From Daucus carota subsp. sativus (taxonomy: Eukaryota; Streptophyta; Magnoliopsida; Apiales; Apiaceae): a stretch of 64,000 bases of DNA. Below, piece after piece: positions 49,560 to 63,805 of this stretch. A program made the translations under genes and the position numbers. Under the pieces are notes generated by a model that did not search any database, was not told the DNA's origin, and saw nothing but the letters and a program-made list of their open reading frames with translations. The DNA lies in NCBI RefSeq assembly GCF_001625215.2, contig NC_030384.2, positions 36,800,390-36,864,389 on the forward strand. The letters are read 5' to 3'. Within the stretch, counting starts at the first letter, position 1; each line of letters opens with the position of its first letter.

Positions 49560-51294
49560 TGCACACGTTGTGCAACTGTTCAAGTGACCACTCCACTAAA
49601 CGGAATTTTTAAAAATATTTAGTTACGTACGGAGCATCGGAGCATCCCCACTCATACAAATATTTTGTAGGTTGGCTAAACTTTAGCCGGCACTTTACAT
49701 GACTAATTGCTTTTTCTGTTTTAACTATTGTTTTATTTTTTAAAAATGTTTCATTCAATTTTTTAAGTTTCGTTTTCAAATATAATAAGATTTTTTATAT
49801 TGGGAATGTTTATGTAAGTTAAAAAAAATAGTTATTTATTTAAAATTGATAAGTAGACCGGAAGTGAGAAATGAGTTAAGACTTATAAGTTATTAATTTT
49901 TTAAAAAACAAGCAGAAATAATCGTGTTTTACTCATAAATTTTCATACACGATTTTATGCCCTTTTAGCTGAAAAAACTTGCAGCCCTCAAACTCGGCTT
50001 GTATGGCCAATGATTACATTTATTCAATTAATGAGTATGAATGTTGATACTCGTACAAGCCCAATTCAATTTCTCACACAACAACGAATTTGAAGAAAAT
50101 ACAAGCTAAGAACAACAACTGACTGGTCACGGACATTATATCCCAACAAACAAGATCACATAAATTCTTGTTTTTATTATATAAAGAAGTAGAAAAGCGA
50201 GAATAATATGGTTGACATGATACTCGATGATTATTAATTATGTTGAGGGAGTGGGTGATGGTGAAGAGAAAAGATTCTAAATCGACAACGTTCAAGTTTA
50301 AAAGTTAAAAATTTGTTCTTATTAAAATAAGTTGCTTCAATTTTTACACCAACAAATATAGATAGATGATAATATTAGGTTAACATTTCACCGGTTAATT
50401 ATCTAACTGGTCACTCAATGCATCAAACTGGGTACAGAACTGAAAATAATATTAAAATAGTCCCATGATCATAAATATCAAACAAATATATCAAAATATG
50501 AATACAATCAGTAAAAATATTATTTATAGAATTTTGCACATTATTATTCTTGAATGGTACCATAACAAAATAAAAGGTTATGACTTATAATATTTATGAA
50601 AACATATTTAGATTTATCAAGTTTATTTATTATTTATTTTTAATAAAATAAAAAATAACTATACTACATTAAAATAAAAAATAAAAAAAATACTAGAAGT
50701 CACAACATTTTAGTTGGTTGTGGTAACAATAAAAAATATGTGTAAAATTTTATAAAAATATTTTTGCTAATTGAACTCATATTTCAAGGTATTTATTCGA
50801 TGTTTATGATTATTTCAGTAATCATGTCGATACCGTTTTTAAGACAGTGACCAACTTGATATATTAAATTCACTTGAATGACCAACTAAATAATTAATCA
50901 TTGGAAAAATATAGAGGTATCCAAGACATTGGAAAAATTATTTCATATTATCACGAAATTAATCTAAAAATATTCATTTGTCAAAAATATTAATCTATGA
51001 ATACTTATGAAATTTAATTGACAAATATTTTTCTTACGCAGTTTAAATATTTTCTAAGTAACATATATAAATGTAATGAATTATTCTATCACGTATATAT
51101 AATTTTTCTTTTTCCGCCGCATCCCCGTGAAGACATAATATACTAAAGAAAGTAGAGTAAATGGGGGCAAAAAACCCATAAACCAAAAGGTTACAGGAAG
51201 AAAGTACAAATTATACATATACTATAATTGGGATTTTTCTGAAGCACTCAAATGCTTGAGAACCCATTTCAAGAACTCATCTCCCTGCTCTTTA
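49560..51294. other. Intergenic, no gene recognised
   Basis: AT-rich. A piece resembling a Harbinger MITE end (GGAGCATCCCCACTCATAC) occurs near 49641 without a partner. A possible inverted-repeat element occupies about 50389-50902. The last 150 bp are probably the leader of the next gene. Confidence 0.45.
50389..50902. mobile_element. Possible MULE-like foldback element
   Basis: GTTAATTATCTAACTGGTCA near the left is mirrored by TGACCAACTAAATAATTAAT near the right. The inner sequence is AT-rich. The target duplication is unclear, so the borders are approximate. Confidence 0.5.
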
Positions 51295-54200
51295 ATGGCG
51301 ACCCTCTTCCACTTTCCTGCATTTGTATCCTTTCATCCTCACAAAAACTTATCCTTCAGTCCACCTTTCAAGATTTACAGTTACCCAACTTCCCAAATTT
51401 CCACAATCAGTGCTTCTTTAAGCAAAAAGCCCAGGTCTGCATTTTAATATTCTCAGGGCTATACAATTTGTGTGTGGAAATTGACAATTTGATTTTTGTT
51501 TGGCAATGTAGGGTGAGGAAGAAGGTGAGAAGTGACGAAGATCTGTGCAGTGATATTAGAGAATTTATGTCAGAGTTTAGGTTTCCGCAGGATCATTTGC
51601 CATCATTCAAGGAGCTTTCAGAGCATGGAAGGTTTTGTTTCGTAGTCTATAGCTGTTATATGATTGTGTTAATTCCTTTTACATTCTAGAGCTACTTAAA
51701 TTGCTAGTTACACATAGTTCTCCGAATTTCGGTTAAGCGCCTATGTCTGGCTGTTATTTCCACAGTTAAATAACCATACCTGTAGTGCCGAGTGTGTACA
51801 GTATATAAGTAAGAGGGAGACAGTCATGATGCTCAAAGCCCCCATTATACGGTTAAATTTGTGGGTGGCAATGAGTCCACCGATTTGCTGTAGTTGAGCA
51901 TCAGGAAATGACGTAATAGCTTCAACTGCAACGATATGTTTTTTCTATGTTCGAGTCCAATATAAGAATTACAAGCACATTAATCCCAGATGATTGATAA
52001 ACGAATAATTTAGTAGAGATACATTTAACTGTAGTTTAAGGTCTTTATATAGCTGAGCTATTGAGTGCTTGTAAGCACTAAGCAGTTATGCGCCTTCACT
52101 GTAGCCGTGTGTCTAGATATATGTGAGATACAAGCAGCTAGAGGCTGTTGACACTTGAGAGAAAGGGAGGAGAAACCTGTCATCTTCTGCTCAAATAAAA
52201 TTTTCAAGCTCCCATTGTCCCATTTTTTACTATGCCTTCCTCAAATATTGCTACATGTTTCTAATAAATAGGATAGCTCCCAAAGGTTCTCACGGTCCTC
52301 AAGTATTGATGTGCTGACGCCAGGGTAATCTTAACACCACCTTCAATTAGAACTACCGTCAAGGACAAATAGAGTTGATCTTTTTCATTAAAATTGAGTG
52401 CGTAAATGTTGTTAAAAAGCAGAACTACAGTCGTAGTCGGACATTTTTTTTTACCATAAGAAAAACGAGACCAAGGCTTACTATTATTTCTTATGAACTA
52501 CATATTCTACAGGCAAGACCTGGCATATATTGTGAGACGGAGAGGATATAAATTTATTAAAGAACTTCTTGCAACGTCTGTAAACATGAAAACTGTAGAG
52601 AATGATTTGGCTGGAAAAGTTGATATTGGTGCAGCAGTAAACACGAACCAGCAGGTCATCATTATTTTCAGAATTTGTATTGTCAATTAAATTTTAGCAA
52701 TAAAGAATATTAACGTAGCATTCTTAAACTTGTACAAGATCAGGATGAAGTGGACGATTCCGTTGAAGCTGTGAACTTGTCAAGTAAATTTCCAATTACA
52801 GAAGATGGTTCTGATGGCATAACCTATGGTAGCGAGTTCCACATGGATAGAAAAGGTTTCACTTCAGTAGAATCATCTAATGAATCATCGTTGCAGGAAC
52901 AAGTAGCAAATTTTATCCAGAATGGAGAACTAAGCATGATTGAAGGTAAATCACAAAGTTATAATTAATTTAATTTTGGTCATGTAAGTGAGCACCCTGA
53001 TGCTTATTTACGAACAACTTCTGGAGTGGGGGCAATTTGGTCACAATCACTGTCTGAGTTATGCTTTTTGCAACATGTCTGGCACTTTGTGATCTTGTGG
53101 TTTCGGTATAACATGGCATTTATGTGCTCCAAAATGATTATAAAGGGTGTTTATAACAGTTGGGTGGTTGCATAGGTTTTCTGTCAGAATATTCTTAAGG
53201 ATATGGTGTAAGTTAATTTTAACCGGATTAGCTGTGGTGCTTAATCAGAGACGGCAGCTTCTAGCAGTAGTGGGATTACGGTATTTATGGTCTGTAGATA
53301 TCATACATGCTAACGGTAGTATTGTTGTAAAGTTAAAAAGAACTCGTAAAAAAGCAAAATGGAATTAAGGAGCACATACACTCATGTTCTTCATTGTGTT
53401 ATGTGTGTGTGTGTGTGTGTGTGTATTTGATCAACGTATTAGCTTCATAAAGTCATAAACAATTAAGCTGAACAGCTGGTTTGATTTGTTTAGATAGTGA
53501 TTTAAGTGTTGCTGAAGGCCAGACAGTTTTTGAATCTGAGGATACTACAGAAGAATTGAGTTCTAATCAAACTGATGCTGCTAAGACATTGGATACAGAC
53601 AATGAGTCATTGTCCCAGCAGGTTGAGACTTCATCCTCCGAATCTAGTAGAAGGTTTGCATTTCTTGTAGCCAAAGCTGCTATTAGGATAAACATATGAC
53701 TTGTTTATGATTCATTTATTTTGCCTAATTCTGTTTCTCGTTTCTGGCACTGGTCATACTTGCATGATGATGAATTAATTTTGATAGTCTACCAGTTCCG
53801 ACTCCAATTTGGCATAACTCTTTGATCCATCAACACATAACTGCTTTCAAATTGGTAGCAAGCGGCAATTCTATATATATGTATGATCATGTTTGGCGTC
53901 ATTGATGCTTGAACATAGGTTGGGATGTTACTAATCCGGAACTATGGCTGCACCAATCACAGAATAGATTTTATATATTGCTTTGAGGTGCAAATGACCT
54001 ACTCCTTTAATATATCACAAAAATGGGGAAATGAGTTTAACTTCTGCTTGCAGCGCTATAAGCTTTAAGTTGTAATCTGTCAACGTGGCAAATACAGCAC
54101 CCGATATATGTTTATGTCAGCTGATCCTTTTAAATCTACCCTTGTTTAGCCATGTGTATCATTTTTAATTACTATTCATAATATAGCAACATATTTGCTC

Positions 54201-57200
54201 TTGTAGGAAGGATTTTTTTCCTACTGATGATGGTCTATCAAGTGCTGATCACAGTGACAATTCGGACATTGAGGTTATTAGTTTATAATGTTTTCTACAT
54301 ACACTATATATTCAGTCATTAATATGTCTTCCATATAAAGATTCCTCATGTTATGTACCTTCATAAAACAGACCAGAAAAAAGGAGAATGAAGTTGAGAT
54401 TAGCCGTCTCAAGTTCATACTGGTACTGTTCATTTTAATGAATAGCTGGTTTTCACATTTGGCTTTCACAGGAAGATTAAGAGCTGTATCTTAAATTAGA
54501 GCTCACAGCTAATAATGGTCTTATCTTTCATGTTATTAGCATCAGAAGGAGTTAGAGTTGTCTGAGTTAAAGCAACATATTGAGAAGGAAAAGGTATTTT
54601 CATTTACTTGTCAGAATGTTTTAAAGAATCTCATCAGGCAACCATAGACACAAATCATGCACAATTCTTGCTGTCTTCCTTTTGTTATGTACATATTTGA
54701 TATATATAGAAGCCGTGTATAAGCCTCCTACTAGTTGACAAAACAATTTGAGGAGAGGAGGAAATAGTAATCTGTGGGTGAACTGAAGTATAGTTTTAAG
54801 TGTTTAACTTATATTGCTGTGGAAGAAGGCGCTACATTATAATGGTATATTAAGGTTGCAACTCATGGGCGCTGTCATAGTTCTCTTGTTAGGGTTCGGC
54901 AATGATTATATCTTTGCATGGCATCTAGAACAAACACATGATCATTTTTGCATAGTTTTGGAAATATGGAAATATGCGCTGTCATGTGTTAACTGTGTTT
55001 GAATAATAAACTGAAAAAAGATATAACAATAGATATAACACTCGCTCAGTAAATATACATGTCAAGGAAAAATAGGGTATATATCATAGTCGAGGGAATA
55101 ATAGTTTTCTGATCTTTCAGATATATTTGCTTTTATTTGTCATATTAAATTTTAACTAGTCCAAATTGGTATATATGTAATATTGCAGTCGTAGTCCAAG
55201 TTTCCTGAGTCAGTTCATTAGATTTCTGGTGTTTTTTTATAATTTAGAACATTACTTATTCAAATTCTTCTTCGTATCGTCAAGCTTGCACTGTCTTTAT
55301 TGCAAAACCGAGCAGAAACAGAGATAAGCACAGCACAAAAGCTTGTTTCAGACAAAGATGCAGAGCTACAGGCAGCGGAACAAGCCCTTTCTGGACTACA
55401 GGAGGTCATTTCTCTGTTATAATGCTATTTGACTTGTTGAATTTCATGTTCCCTTCTATTACTTTCTGAACTGAGCATAAGTAAGCGCTTTGAAAATGTC
55501 TCATGTTCTTCATATAATCAACTGGTAATTCTCAGTTAGGGTGTTGCTTAAAGGATTTCAGAAGGCATAAAATTGTAAGCGTTCATTGTAGGACACTAGG
55601 ACTTGAGAAATCTACTTGTGCATACTTGCTTCCGTAGGCCATTTCTAGCAGTATATCTTACAGTATTTTCTAATTTGGATAGTTTTAGTCATTGAAGTCA
55701 GTATTTATGACAAATTATTAAGACGTGATTAGCTGCAACTTTGGGGATGTTTATTATTTATTTATTTATTGTTATTCTTTTTTGTGATAACAACAGTTGA
55801 ATCTTACATAAGGTCATGTTTGGCTCTTGGTCAAGTTTCTACTTGCTATGCGCAAGTTAATAGGTTTAAACCCCGGGAATAACTCATTATCAGATATAAG
55901 GGCAAACATGCAAGGACAAGACCTTCCCCAGACCCATGCACAGAACCTTCCCCGGAAACCCCCTTGATGAAGCTCAACTGCTTTCACTGTTATTGTCTTC
56001 TTTGAAAACTTTGCTGACCAGGTCACTATAGGGTGTTAATTTGCTGCATTAAAAGGCTAAATGACAATGTAATTATTATCTCAATGTATACTTTAGCTGT
56101 AGGAGCACGCTATGTGATTTTGAAGATATCTGATACAACATAATTATCAGTTTCTAGTTGAAGACCATGCCCTCCTCTGAAATCCCACTACTTCAAAAGT
56201 CATAGGCTCATAGCTAATGCATGTAATTTGACATTGATATATTTAACAGTACATATTACAAGTAATATTTCCTTTCATAATTACTAGCTAAGTAGTTCTT
56301 CACCTGTAACAAAGGTTTACATGTATTAGGTTCAAATTCAGTACGAAGGTCCTGGTGAGTCGGTGGAGGTTGCAGGTAGCTTCAATGGATGGCATCAAAG
56401 GATTAAAATGGACCCACAACCATCATCAACTCCAAATATTGTGGATGTGATGAGAAGAAGGTTTTCTCTACGTTCTTTTACTTCCTCTTATTCAATTTTT
56501 TAATTGTTAAAACAATACTCTTTTTACATCCTTTTCTCTTATTTACTACTCCCTCCGTCCCTTTGAGAAGTATACATATGGATTGGGCACGGAGACTAAG
56601 AAAAGTGTATAAAGTAAGTATATAGTAATGAGAAGAGAAAGAAAAATGGGTAAATTAGTGGATCCCATCAATATATAATTGATAGATTTGAAAAAGTAGT
56701 TGAAAGTAGTGGTTGGGTGGGTTTTTTATATTATAAAAGTTTACTATTTTGGGAAAGTTTTGAAATGTATAGAATTGGGTGGGACATCCAAAAGAGGAAA
56801 GTGTATAGAATTAAATGGGACGGAGGGAGTAGATATATAATATTCAGGATGTTTTATTGGTTCTTAAGCAAATTCTAAATTTAAAATTATCATTAAAGAA
56901 CTTTAAAATACTTGTGTTTAGAGTAATCCCTTATGTAACCTGTATACCATTATAATGGAGCACGGTTGAATGAATTTTGTAATGAATATGTAGGTAATAG
57001 ATCATAAAAAGATAGGCTACCAGTAAATTATTGCAGAAAATTCACTTCATAGTTTCTTGACAGCTAAAGAGAGGGAAAGAATAATTGGAAATTTATACAA
57101 GACTACTCTTCAATCTCAATTATAATAATCTATACAAACCTGGTTATATTACTGTAAATCCTTACAAAAATCCTATTTTTACTCAAGATGGGTAAAATAC

Positions 57201-59980
57201 TTAGGTACTGATATATACCCAATGTAAACAATAATAATATTGAAATCATTATAATGATGTATCCTAAATCCCTCATACAGCCTAAAATTAATTCATATTA
57301 TAGTATCCATGATAGATATTATAATTATATTTCTAAACATGTTTGTTTACTGTGTCTGGTGTTTGTAATCGTAAGTTTGGGGATGGAGAAAACTCAATTG
57401 GCCTATATATTGAGTATTAGACTCTATGGAATTCTTGTAGGTATTTCATCTGACTTGCATATATAGCAGAAGTTTCTAATATTACAGTGACCATGGTATG
57501 TCCATTGGCGGCGTATTTGTGCTCCTTGCTTAAGTTACTAAGTTGACCCTGGTCAGATGCAAGGAAAATTTCTAGTTGTGTTAACCTCATTGAGGATAAG
57601 AACCCACCCGCCCCAAAAAAGACACCAATAGAAAATGAGGGAAAGAGAGCCGATGCACAAGGAAAAGAGGTATCCCCCATCCACAGGAAGAAATTTTCGA
57701 AATGTTATACGTTCTGATCAGACATGATAGTGAATTCGCATATAATACCAGAAGAGTGTAAGTGAATGATCAATGACAGACTTGTAATCTATAATGAACG
57801 TCTCTCACACAACGAAAAGGTTAGATATGACTTTTGAGGAAAACCATATATTGTTTTTTTATAATTTATAATATAATTTGAGTGATTAGTTTGTTCCTTG
57901 TTATAATTGATAAAAAGAAAAAAAAATACCAGAAAACATGCTGAAAAATGTAGCTTCTGCTCTTGCCTTGAAATTCTGTTCCATCAAATTAGACTAGATA
58001 CTTGGATGCTAGTAACTTTCTTTACGTTCTTGGCTAAGTGGTTTATATTAGCATTTAGCACCTAGCCTGGTTCTGTACATGTATTTATTAGATATCTTTT
58101 TTAAACCTCACTGTTAACGTATTTTTTCTATAACATTCCAGTCAGCCAAATCAGAATCTCATGAAACTTGCAACTAATCATCTGAATTTTCAGAAGTATC
58201 ACTACATGTTCTATAAGTACATCTCTGGTATAATTTAGTTCTATACAGAGATGATATTTAAGAAAACTTACAATGGACATCACATTGTTTTTCAGGAGTT
58301 TCACACTTTGGAGAACAGTATTGTGGCTTTATCCAGGAACTTATGAGGTGAGGCAGTAATGAGTTGCTTATTAATAAGTTTTATCAGTTTGATATTGGTA
58401 AAGTAATCAGGTGGTTTAGCAATGTATCCTTTTGCTCCTAGTAAAGAATAAGAAGTGAATTGGCATCATCTTTTAAGCACATAAAATCTGCATCGTGCTT
58501 CTTCACTTCATTACTGTTGGAACTTAAAATTATTGAGCTGTTAAATTATGCATCTTCCTTTTGCCTTATGGCCAAATTTTTTAGTATGGTGCGCTCTGCT
58601 CCTTCAGATAACATATATAGAGATGTTGGGTAGTTTCTGATTTCTGCCTACAGAGGACTTCAGAGGAAAAGGAAATGTACTATATATCTTCACCCAAACC
58701 TAAAAAATATGATATTGTAGAGATACTAAAGTGGAGTCCTTGTAAATTGAAAGTGAGATTATATCATATAATAAGAGGATCCCATGTCATGTTTCTTGTA
58801 TTACATTGCAAAAGCCGGGGCTCTTAATGTAAATGGCCTCTTCATTCCTAGGAATGAAGGTAAGGTCTGTGTACGTCTCACCCTCCTTGACCCTACTCTA
58901 TGTTGTGCTTGTTTGGGGTGTGAATGAAATTGGAAGGAATCGTATGAAATTTGAGCTGTATTATGGGGCTCTTAATGAAATTTGAACTGTCATGTTTCTT
59001 GTATTACATTGCAAAAGCCGGGGCTCTTAATGTAAATGGCCTCTTCATTCCTAGGAATGAAGGTAAGGTCTGTGTACGTCTCACCCTCCCTGACCTACTC
59101 TATGTTGTGCTTGTTTGGGGTGTGAATGAAATTGGAAGGAATCGTATGAAATTTGAACTGTATTATGGGCAAATGTTCAAATTTCCATTCCTTCCAACTT
59201 AGACTATAGTTCAAGCCCCCAAATTTGAGGATGAATGTTCCATTCTCCCCCATACCTATTTTCTTGTCAAATACCATAATAGAAATTTTGCCCTCCTTCA
59301 TTTTATTTTCAAATCTTCCCTCTTACCTTCACTGTTACCCTTTATCTTCACTCATTCCATTCCATTTTCCCAGCCAAGCACGACCGGGACAAAGGTTTGG
59401 TTGTTCGGACTCTTCATGAAAGTACTACCAAAGGTCTAGGCTCAGTTATATACTGTTACAAAAGGTAACTAGGGCTTGGTTCTTCACAATTACAGAAACC
59501 AACATAATTTATTTTATTAGTAATATCAAAATCAAGGGTTCGGTTTCCAACAGCACATTCTGTCAATTACATTCTGTCATTCTTGCTAGAAGATTTTCAT
59601 TTGCCTTCGCTCAGTATGTAAAATTTGGTCGAAGCTGTGAAGGAAAAGGAATTCTTTTTTAACGAGATATTTGACATTACAACAAGTCCATTATGGGGTA
59701 TTTTTGTGCGTATGCGGGGTTTGAATGACACATTATATTTACAGGTTCTGTAAGATTATGATATACTTGTAATGGACACCTTAGGAACATTATTTTCCAT
59801 TTTATCAATGGAAGTTGTGATTTATAGAAGTTGAAGTTGTGAAGTGCTGTGTATTTTCCTATTTCTGACACATGTTGAGTGCAGATCAAATTTATTGTTG
59901 ATGGGCACTGGAAGACTGATCCTGAGAGGGAGTCTGTTACCAGAGGAACAATACACAACAACATTCTCCGGGTCAATTAG
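51295..59980 (+). CDS. Plastid CBM48/coiled-coil protein of the PTST2/PTST3 type, 442 aa, 12 exons
   Basis: Exons: 51295-51434, 51512-51631, 52513-52654, 52744-52945, 53494-53653, 54207-54273, 54372-54422, 54546-54593, 55285-55404, 56330-56460, 58296-58347, 59885-59980; phases agree. PTST2 and PTST3 act with starch synthase 4 in starting starch granules in plastids. Visible parts: Ser/Pro-rich transit peptide ([15 protein letters not shown]); [17 protein letters not shown] with [18 protein letters not shown]; a Ser/Glu-rich linker; a coiled coil (EVEISRLKF through [25 protein letters not shown]); and a C-terminal CBM48 with [35 protein letters not shown] and DPERESV. The CBM48 tryptophans for glucan binding are present. 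At 442 residues it is shorter than the Arabidopsis proteins as I recall them (over 500), so an exon may be missed. The exon 9 acceptor (55285) is set by family similarity. It could be either paralogue. Confidence 0.9.
53402..53424. repeat. (GT)n microsatellite in intron 4 of the PTST-type gene
   Basis: Eleven or so uninterrupted GT units; a possible length-variable marker. Confidence 0.9.
56549..56829. mobile_element. Stowaway MITE in intron 10 of the PTST-type gene
   Basis: CTCCCTCCGTCCC and GGGACGGAGGGAG ends flanked by TA. The interior matches 28656-28931 closely, so the two are copies of one family. The ends here are intact, suggesting a fairly recent insertion. Confidence 0.95.
58788..59169. 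repeat. Direct duplication of about 180 bp, offset 203 bp, in intron 11
   Basis: The segment starting CATGTTTCTTGTATTACATT at 58788 recurs at 58991, with few differences, through TGTATTATGGG. Each copy contains GAATGAAGGTAAGGTCTGTG, which resembles a fragment of a plant SINE. The near-identity suggests a recent local duplication. Confidence 0.88.
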
Positions 59981-61446
59981 AAATACAGCTCTAGCTAGCA
60001 CTATTAGCGCATTAGGACCCGCATACCAGGTAATATATTTGCCACTATTGTTTACTAATGGATACGTGAGAAGCCATAAAGTAACACTATTTAATGATTA
60101 ATGCATCTGGTCTAGACAAAATTAGGTAGCAGAAGTTCTGAGCATAAACATTTTTTAGACATACAACAACAAAAAAGTATTTTCACATGAATTGTTGTAG
60201 ATATTTACTTGGATTTTTGGTGTATATACTATTTGCCTAAATTTTGCTTGGATCACATTTCTTGCTGTGTGACAATGATAATGCAAATTAGCATTTGTTG
60301 GAATTACCAAATTTTGCATTCAAAGCTCTACTGGATCTTGCCACCGGAAAATCTACAGTCGCATTCATAGCAACAGCAATCCGTGAATATATAATACTTG
60401 ATCTGATCTTGAGCTGTCAATGTATAGTGTTAATAAAGCTAGAGTATTGATTGAGGAACTTCTGTGTCGAATTAACTTTGGAAATGCAGAACTTCTGTGT
60501 TGCTCTAATTACATAATCTTGTTGCAGCTCTTCACTCAAGATGGAGGCTGGCAGTAGATTACCAGTTAATAGCTAGTCGTCAGGCAAGGAAAATAAAGAA
60601 GCAGGATCAGGAATCAGGCAGTTGTTGAATTCACAATGCCATCTTGAATAGTTAATACTTAGGTCTAGGTTAGTTTTGTCCTTTCAAGTATTCTACCATG
60701 TTGTTCAGTGTATATTTAGTTATTTTCCTATCATTATCTGAGCTTAAGCAAGGATCATCTGTAACAAAGCAATGCTTCTGTTTAAACACAAAACCAAAAT
60801 TGCAACCTCTAGAATGCAGTGTTGTAACAATTGTCCGTAAAAATGCTTCAAATTCAAGTCTAGCTGCAGCTCTGTTTATATATTTGTGTGATGAGCATTT
60901 TCAAATGAGAATTAGCTGCACACAAACATAATATTTGGTTCTCATTTTCAGAGAAATTGGGTCCTAACACAAACTACTTGGAGTCTTGGATCACTTGTTT
61001 GAACAATCTTAGCCCAGATCTTTAATTTCCGATTAATCTTTAATTTCTTTAATTTTCTTTTATTGATTTGTTAATTACATTTTGATTTGACTAAAAATCC
61101 CGATTTATTTATCAATAAATCTTGAATTGATAGATCAACTGATTAATTCCAGATTTCCGGCCTTTTGACGGGACAGAAATCTAGAAAAAGGCATCACTGC
61201 AGAGTACAGAGGGGACCATCAAATCATGTAAACAGGACATAAAATAAGAAAAAGACGAAACCAAGTAGAAGGTTGTGGACTTTGTAGAATTATAGGTAAG
61301 AAGTGAGCGTGTTGAAGCCACGAGAATTACTCACCATATTCATGTATCGTGTCCTCTTTTACCACCCTTCCAACTTGCTTCTGTTCTCTCACTCTATCCT
61401 TAAAAAAGGCCCATAATCTAAACACAACACACTCTCTGTTACCAGA
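59981..61446. other. Intergenic region and 3' flank of the PTST-type gene
   Basis: Probably includes a 3' untranslated region; the sequence up to the GTAATA at 60030-60035 looks like exon, so the untranslated region may contain an intron. The 300 bp before 61447 should hold the promoter of the DUF4079 gene. No other coding signal was found. Confidence 0.45.
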
Positions 61447-63805
61447 ATGGCTATGGTGAACATCTCCTCTTCTTCTCGTGCATTTCTTAAGCCACTGAAC
61501 CAGTTAACTAACCTGCCCATCTCACTTCACCATTACAAATCATCATCATTTGTTAAAGCAAAGGCAACAATGGTCAAGCCCTTTTCTTGTGAGCTCAAGA
61601 ACCACGCTTCTGGTCAACCAACGGTTGCTAATCAAGATAAGAAGCTGAGTTGTTGTCAAACAGAGCTGACTAAACAAGAGAACCCAAATGTTGAATTGAG
61701 CAACTCTGCTGAAACTCGGCTGTACTCGATTAACCCTTTGCCTTTGCTCTTTCTCGCTGCTCTGCCTGGAGGTATTTTTTGTATACTTGCTCAACTACAT
61801 TGTTTGTTTTTGTACTTTTTTATTCATGCCTGACATTTGTTTATGTTTCATCAAAGTATTCAAGTGGTGGCCTATGTTGTTACTGTTATTCTTTGAATTA
61901 TTGCTTCGAATCTGTTGCTTCGAGGGTCTAAATATGTTCTTGATTGTTCTATTATATACACCTTTATGCTCAATACTTGGAGTTGGGATGATTTCATTGG
62001 CTCAGAAATTTAACAAAAATTTACTTTTATGTTTGGGTATTGGGGATACTACTACTTGTACGAGCTTATGATTTTTTTAGAACTCACATTTTGTAATGAT
62101 TCTATTATTCCGCTTTATATCACAAATCCTTGCTTGGTTTTGGAGCATTTTGCAACTAGTATCTGTATTAGCTGAAAAGGCGTATCATAAGCATACTGCA
62201 ATTTGTTCTATCTTCTTCATTTATGCACAGCTTTTATTAGAACTAACAATGTCACTGAGTATGTGTGTTGTACATTTCAGCTGGAACTATAAGGTCTCTC
62301 TTTGGGCCTTTTGTTGAACTTGTGCAATCTTTGAATCTTCCGGGATGGCTTGTGCACTGGGGCCACCCTGGAAACATGGTATCATGCTTTTGATCCCCCT
62401 CCCCACCTTTTCTTTACTCTTGATCATCAATTTGAAATATAAATTATGTAACTACATTGTTTTAGGCTGTTGTGCTTTTTGCTATGGGTGGTTATGGAAC
62501 ATATTTGGGCTTTCGCATCCGTTTTTCAGATGACATGGTAAGAAACTTTGTTCATTATTTCTGTTATCAAAGTTCAAAATCATTTCAATTTTATCATTTA
62601 ACTAACCATATATTAATTCTCATCTCTTTGATAAATTCAGGATGAGAAGGCAATGGCTAAAGATTTGCATCCAAAGCTTCTTGCAGGAATGTTTTTTTTC
62701 TTCGCTTTAGGTGCCACCGGTGGTGTGACAGCACTCTTGACTTCAGATAAACCTATCTTTGAAAGGTATATATCCAATGGACTACTTACAAAAAAATTTA
62801 AATTGTTATATCTCAAGGAAAAGACTGTTAATAGTACTATCAACAAAATATACAATTGTAGTTTGTAATACTTGAACTATAACGAATACAGTAAAAATTA
62901 AATTTAAATATTAAATGCTTCTTTTTGACCTTAAGAAATTGCATTGTGGCTCTTTCTTGAAAATGAATTGATTATCATATTCCTTTGACCATGGCAAATA
63001 TTTTTTCTGTTTGAAAAAAATTGCTTTTTTAGAGTGCGAAGGGCCAAGGCCATATTGATGAGGAATGATGGATTCAAATTAGAGCTTCTGTATATTTATA
63101 TTATGTATTGTTCATCCAGATAATATACATAATAATTAGGTCCAATTCTTTAGTTTATTCAGAAGAATTCCTACTGTTTATTTACGAAGAGTCCAATTGT
63201 TAATGAGTTTTGTACTTGTTTTTCATTAGACTTGATTACTGGACTAATATTGAATTGAGTCCCCTTTTAAGTTGTGATCCGTGGCTTTTCTTCCTTTTGC
63301 GGTGGGAAATTATGGGATGGTGATTCTTCAGCACTTGAATCACCCAAGTTTTTCATTTTTCTTGTTTTATATCATATGTTCCATTTCTTGAAAACTTGGC
63401 CTGCGTCACATATTTGATGGAAGAGTAGTGGCCTTTTTCTCAATTTGATTCAATATTAGTGGTCTTAGTTTGATGTTGTTCAGCCTCTGATGGATTTTGT
63501 TTTTTGGTTGCAGCCCTCATGCTGTCACAGGGCTCATAGGCCTTTCTCTTTTAACCATTCAGACCATTTTACCATCTTTATTTGAGGTTAGGAAAGCTTC
63601 TGATCCTTAATATCTCTGATTACAGTTTCATACCAAATAACTTCGTTCTTTTGCGCAGATAATTTTGCTGTTCTAATCGCATTAGAGTTTTTTTATACAG
63701 GGAAACCCCAGCTTAAGGAATGTTCATGGTATATTAGGAAGCAGCATTATGACCCTGTTTGTTGTACACGCTGCCCTGGGACTCCAACTAGGCCTCAGTT
63801 TCTAG
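61447..63805 (+). CDS. DUF4079 plastid membrane protein (At3g61870-like), 265 aa, 6 exons
   Basis: Exons: 61447-61771, 62281-62378, 62466-62537, 62641-62765, 63514-63586, 63701-63805; phases agree. The first 80 or so residues are Ser/Thr/Lys-rich with few acids and look like a chloroplast transit peptide (MAMVNISSSSRAFLKPLNQL). Then come NPLPLLFLAALPGGAGTIRSL, FAMGGYGTYLGFRIR, KLLAGMFFFFALGATGGVT, HAVTGLIGLSLLTIQTILP and GSSIMTLFVVHAALGLQLGL, giving four or five membrane segments. His residues in HPKLL, PHAVTG, NVHG and VVHAALG could bind haem, as in cytochrome b561-like proteins; that is inference. The family is shared by plants and cyanobacteria, fitting a thylakoid or envelope location. 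The biochemical role is unknown to me. Confidence 0.9.

Noticed and set aside
51950-51962. GTTCGAGTCC, like a tRNA or SINE box B
   Set aside because: No tRNA cloverleaf or SINE body could be built around it; it lies in an intron of the PTST-type gene.
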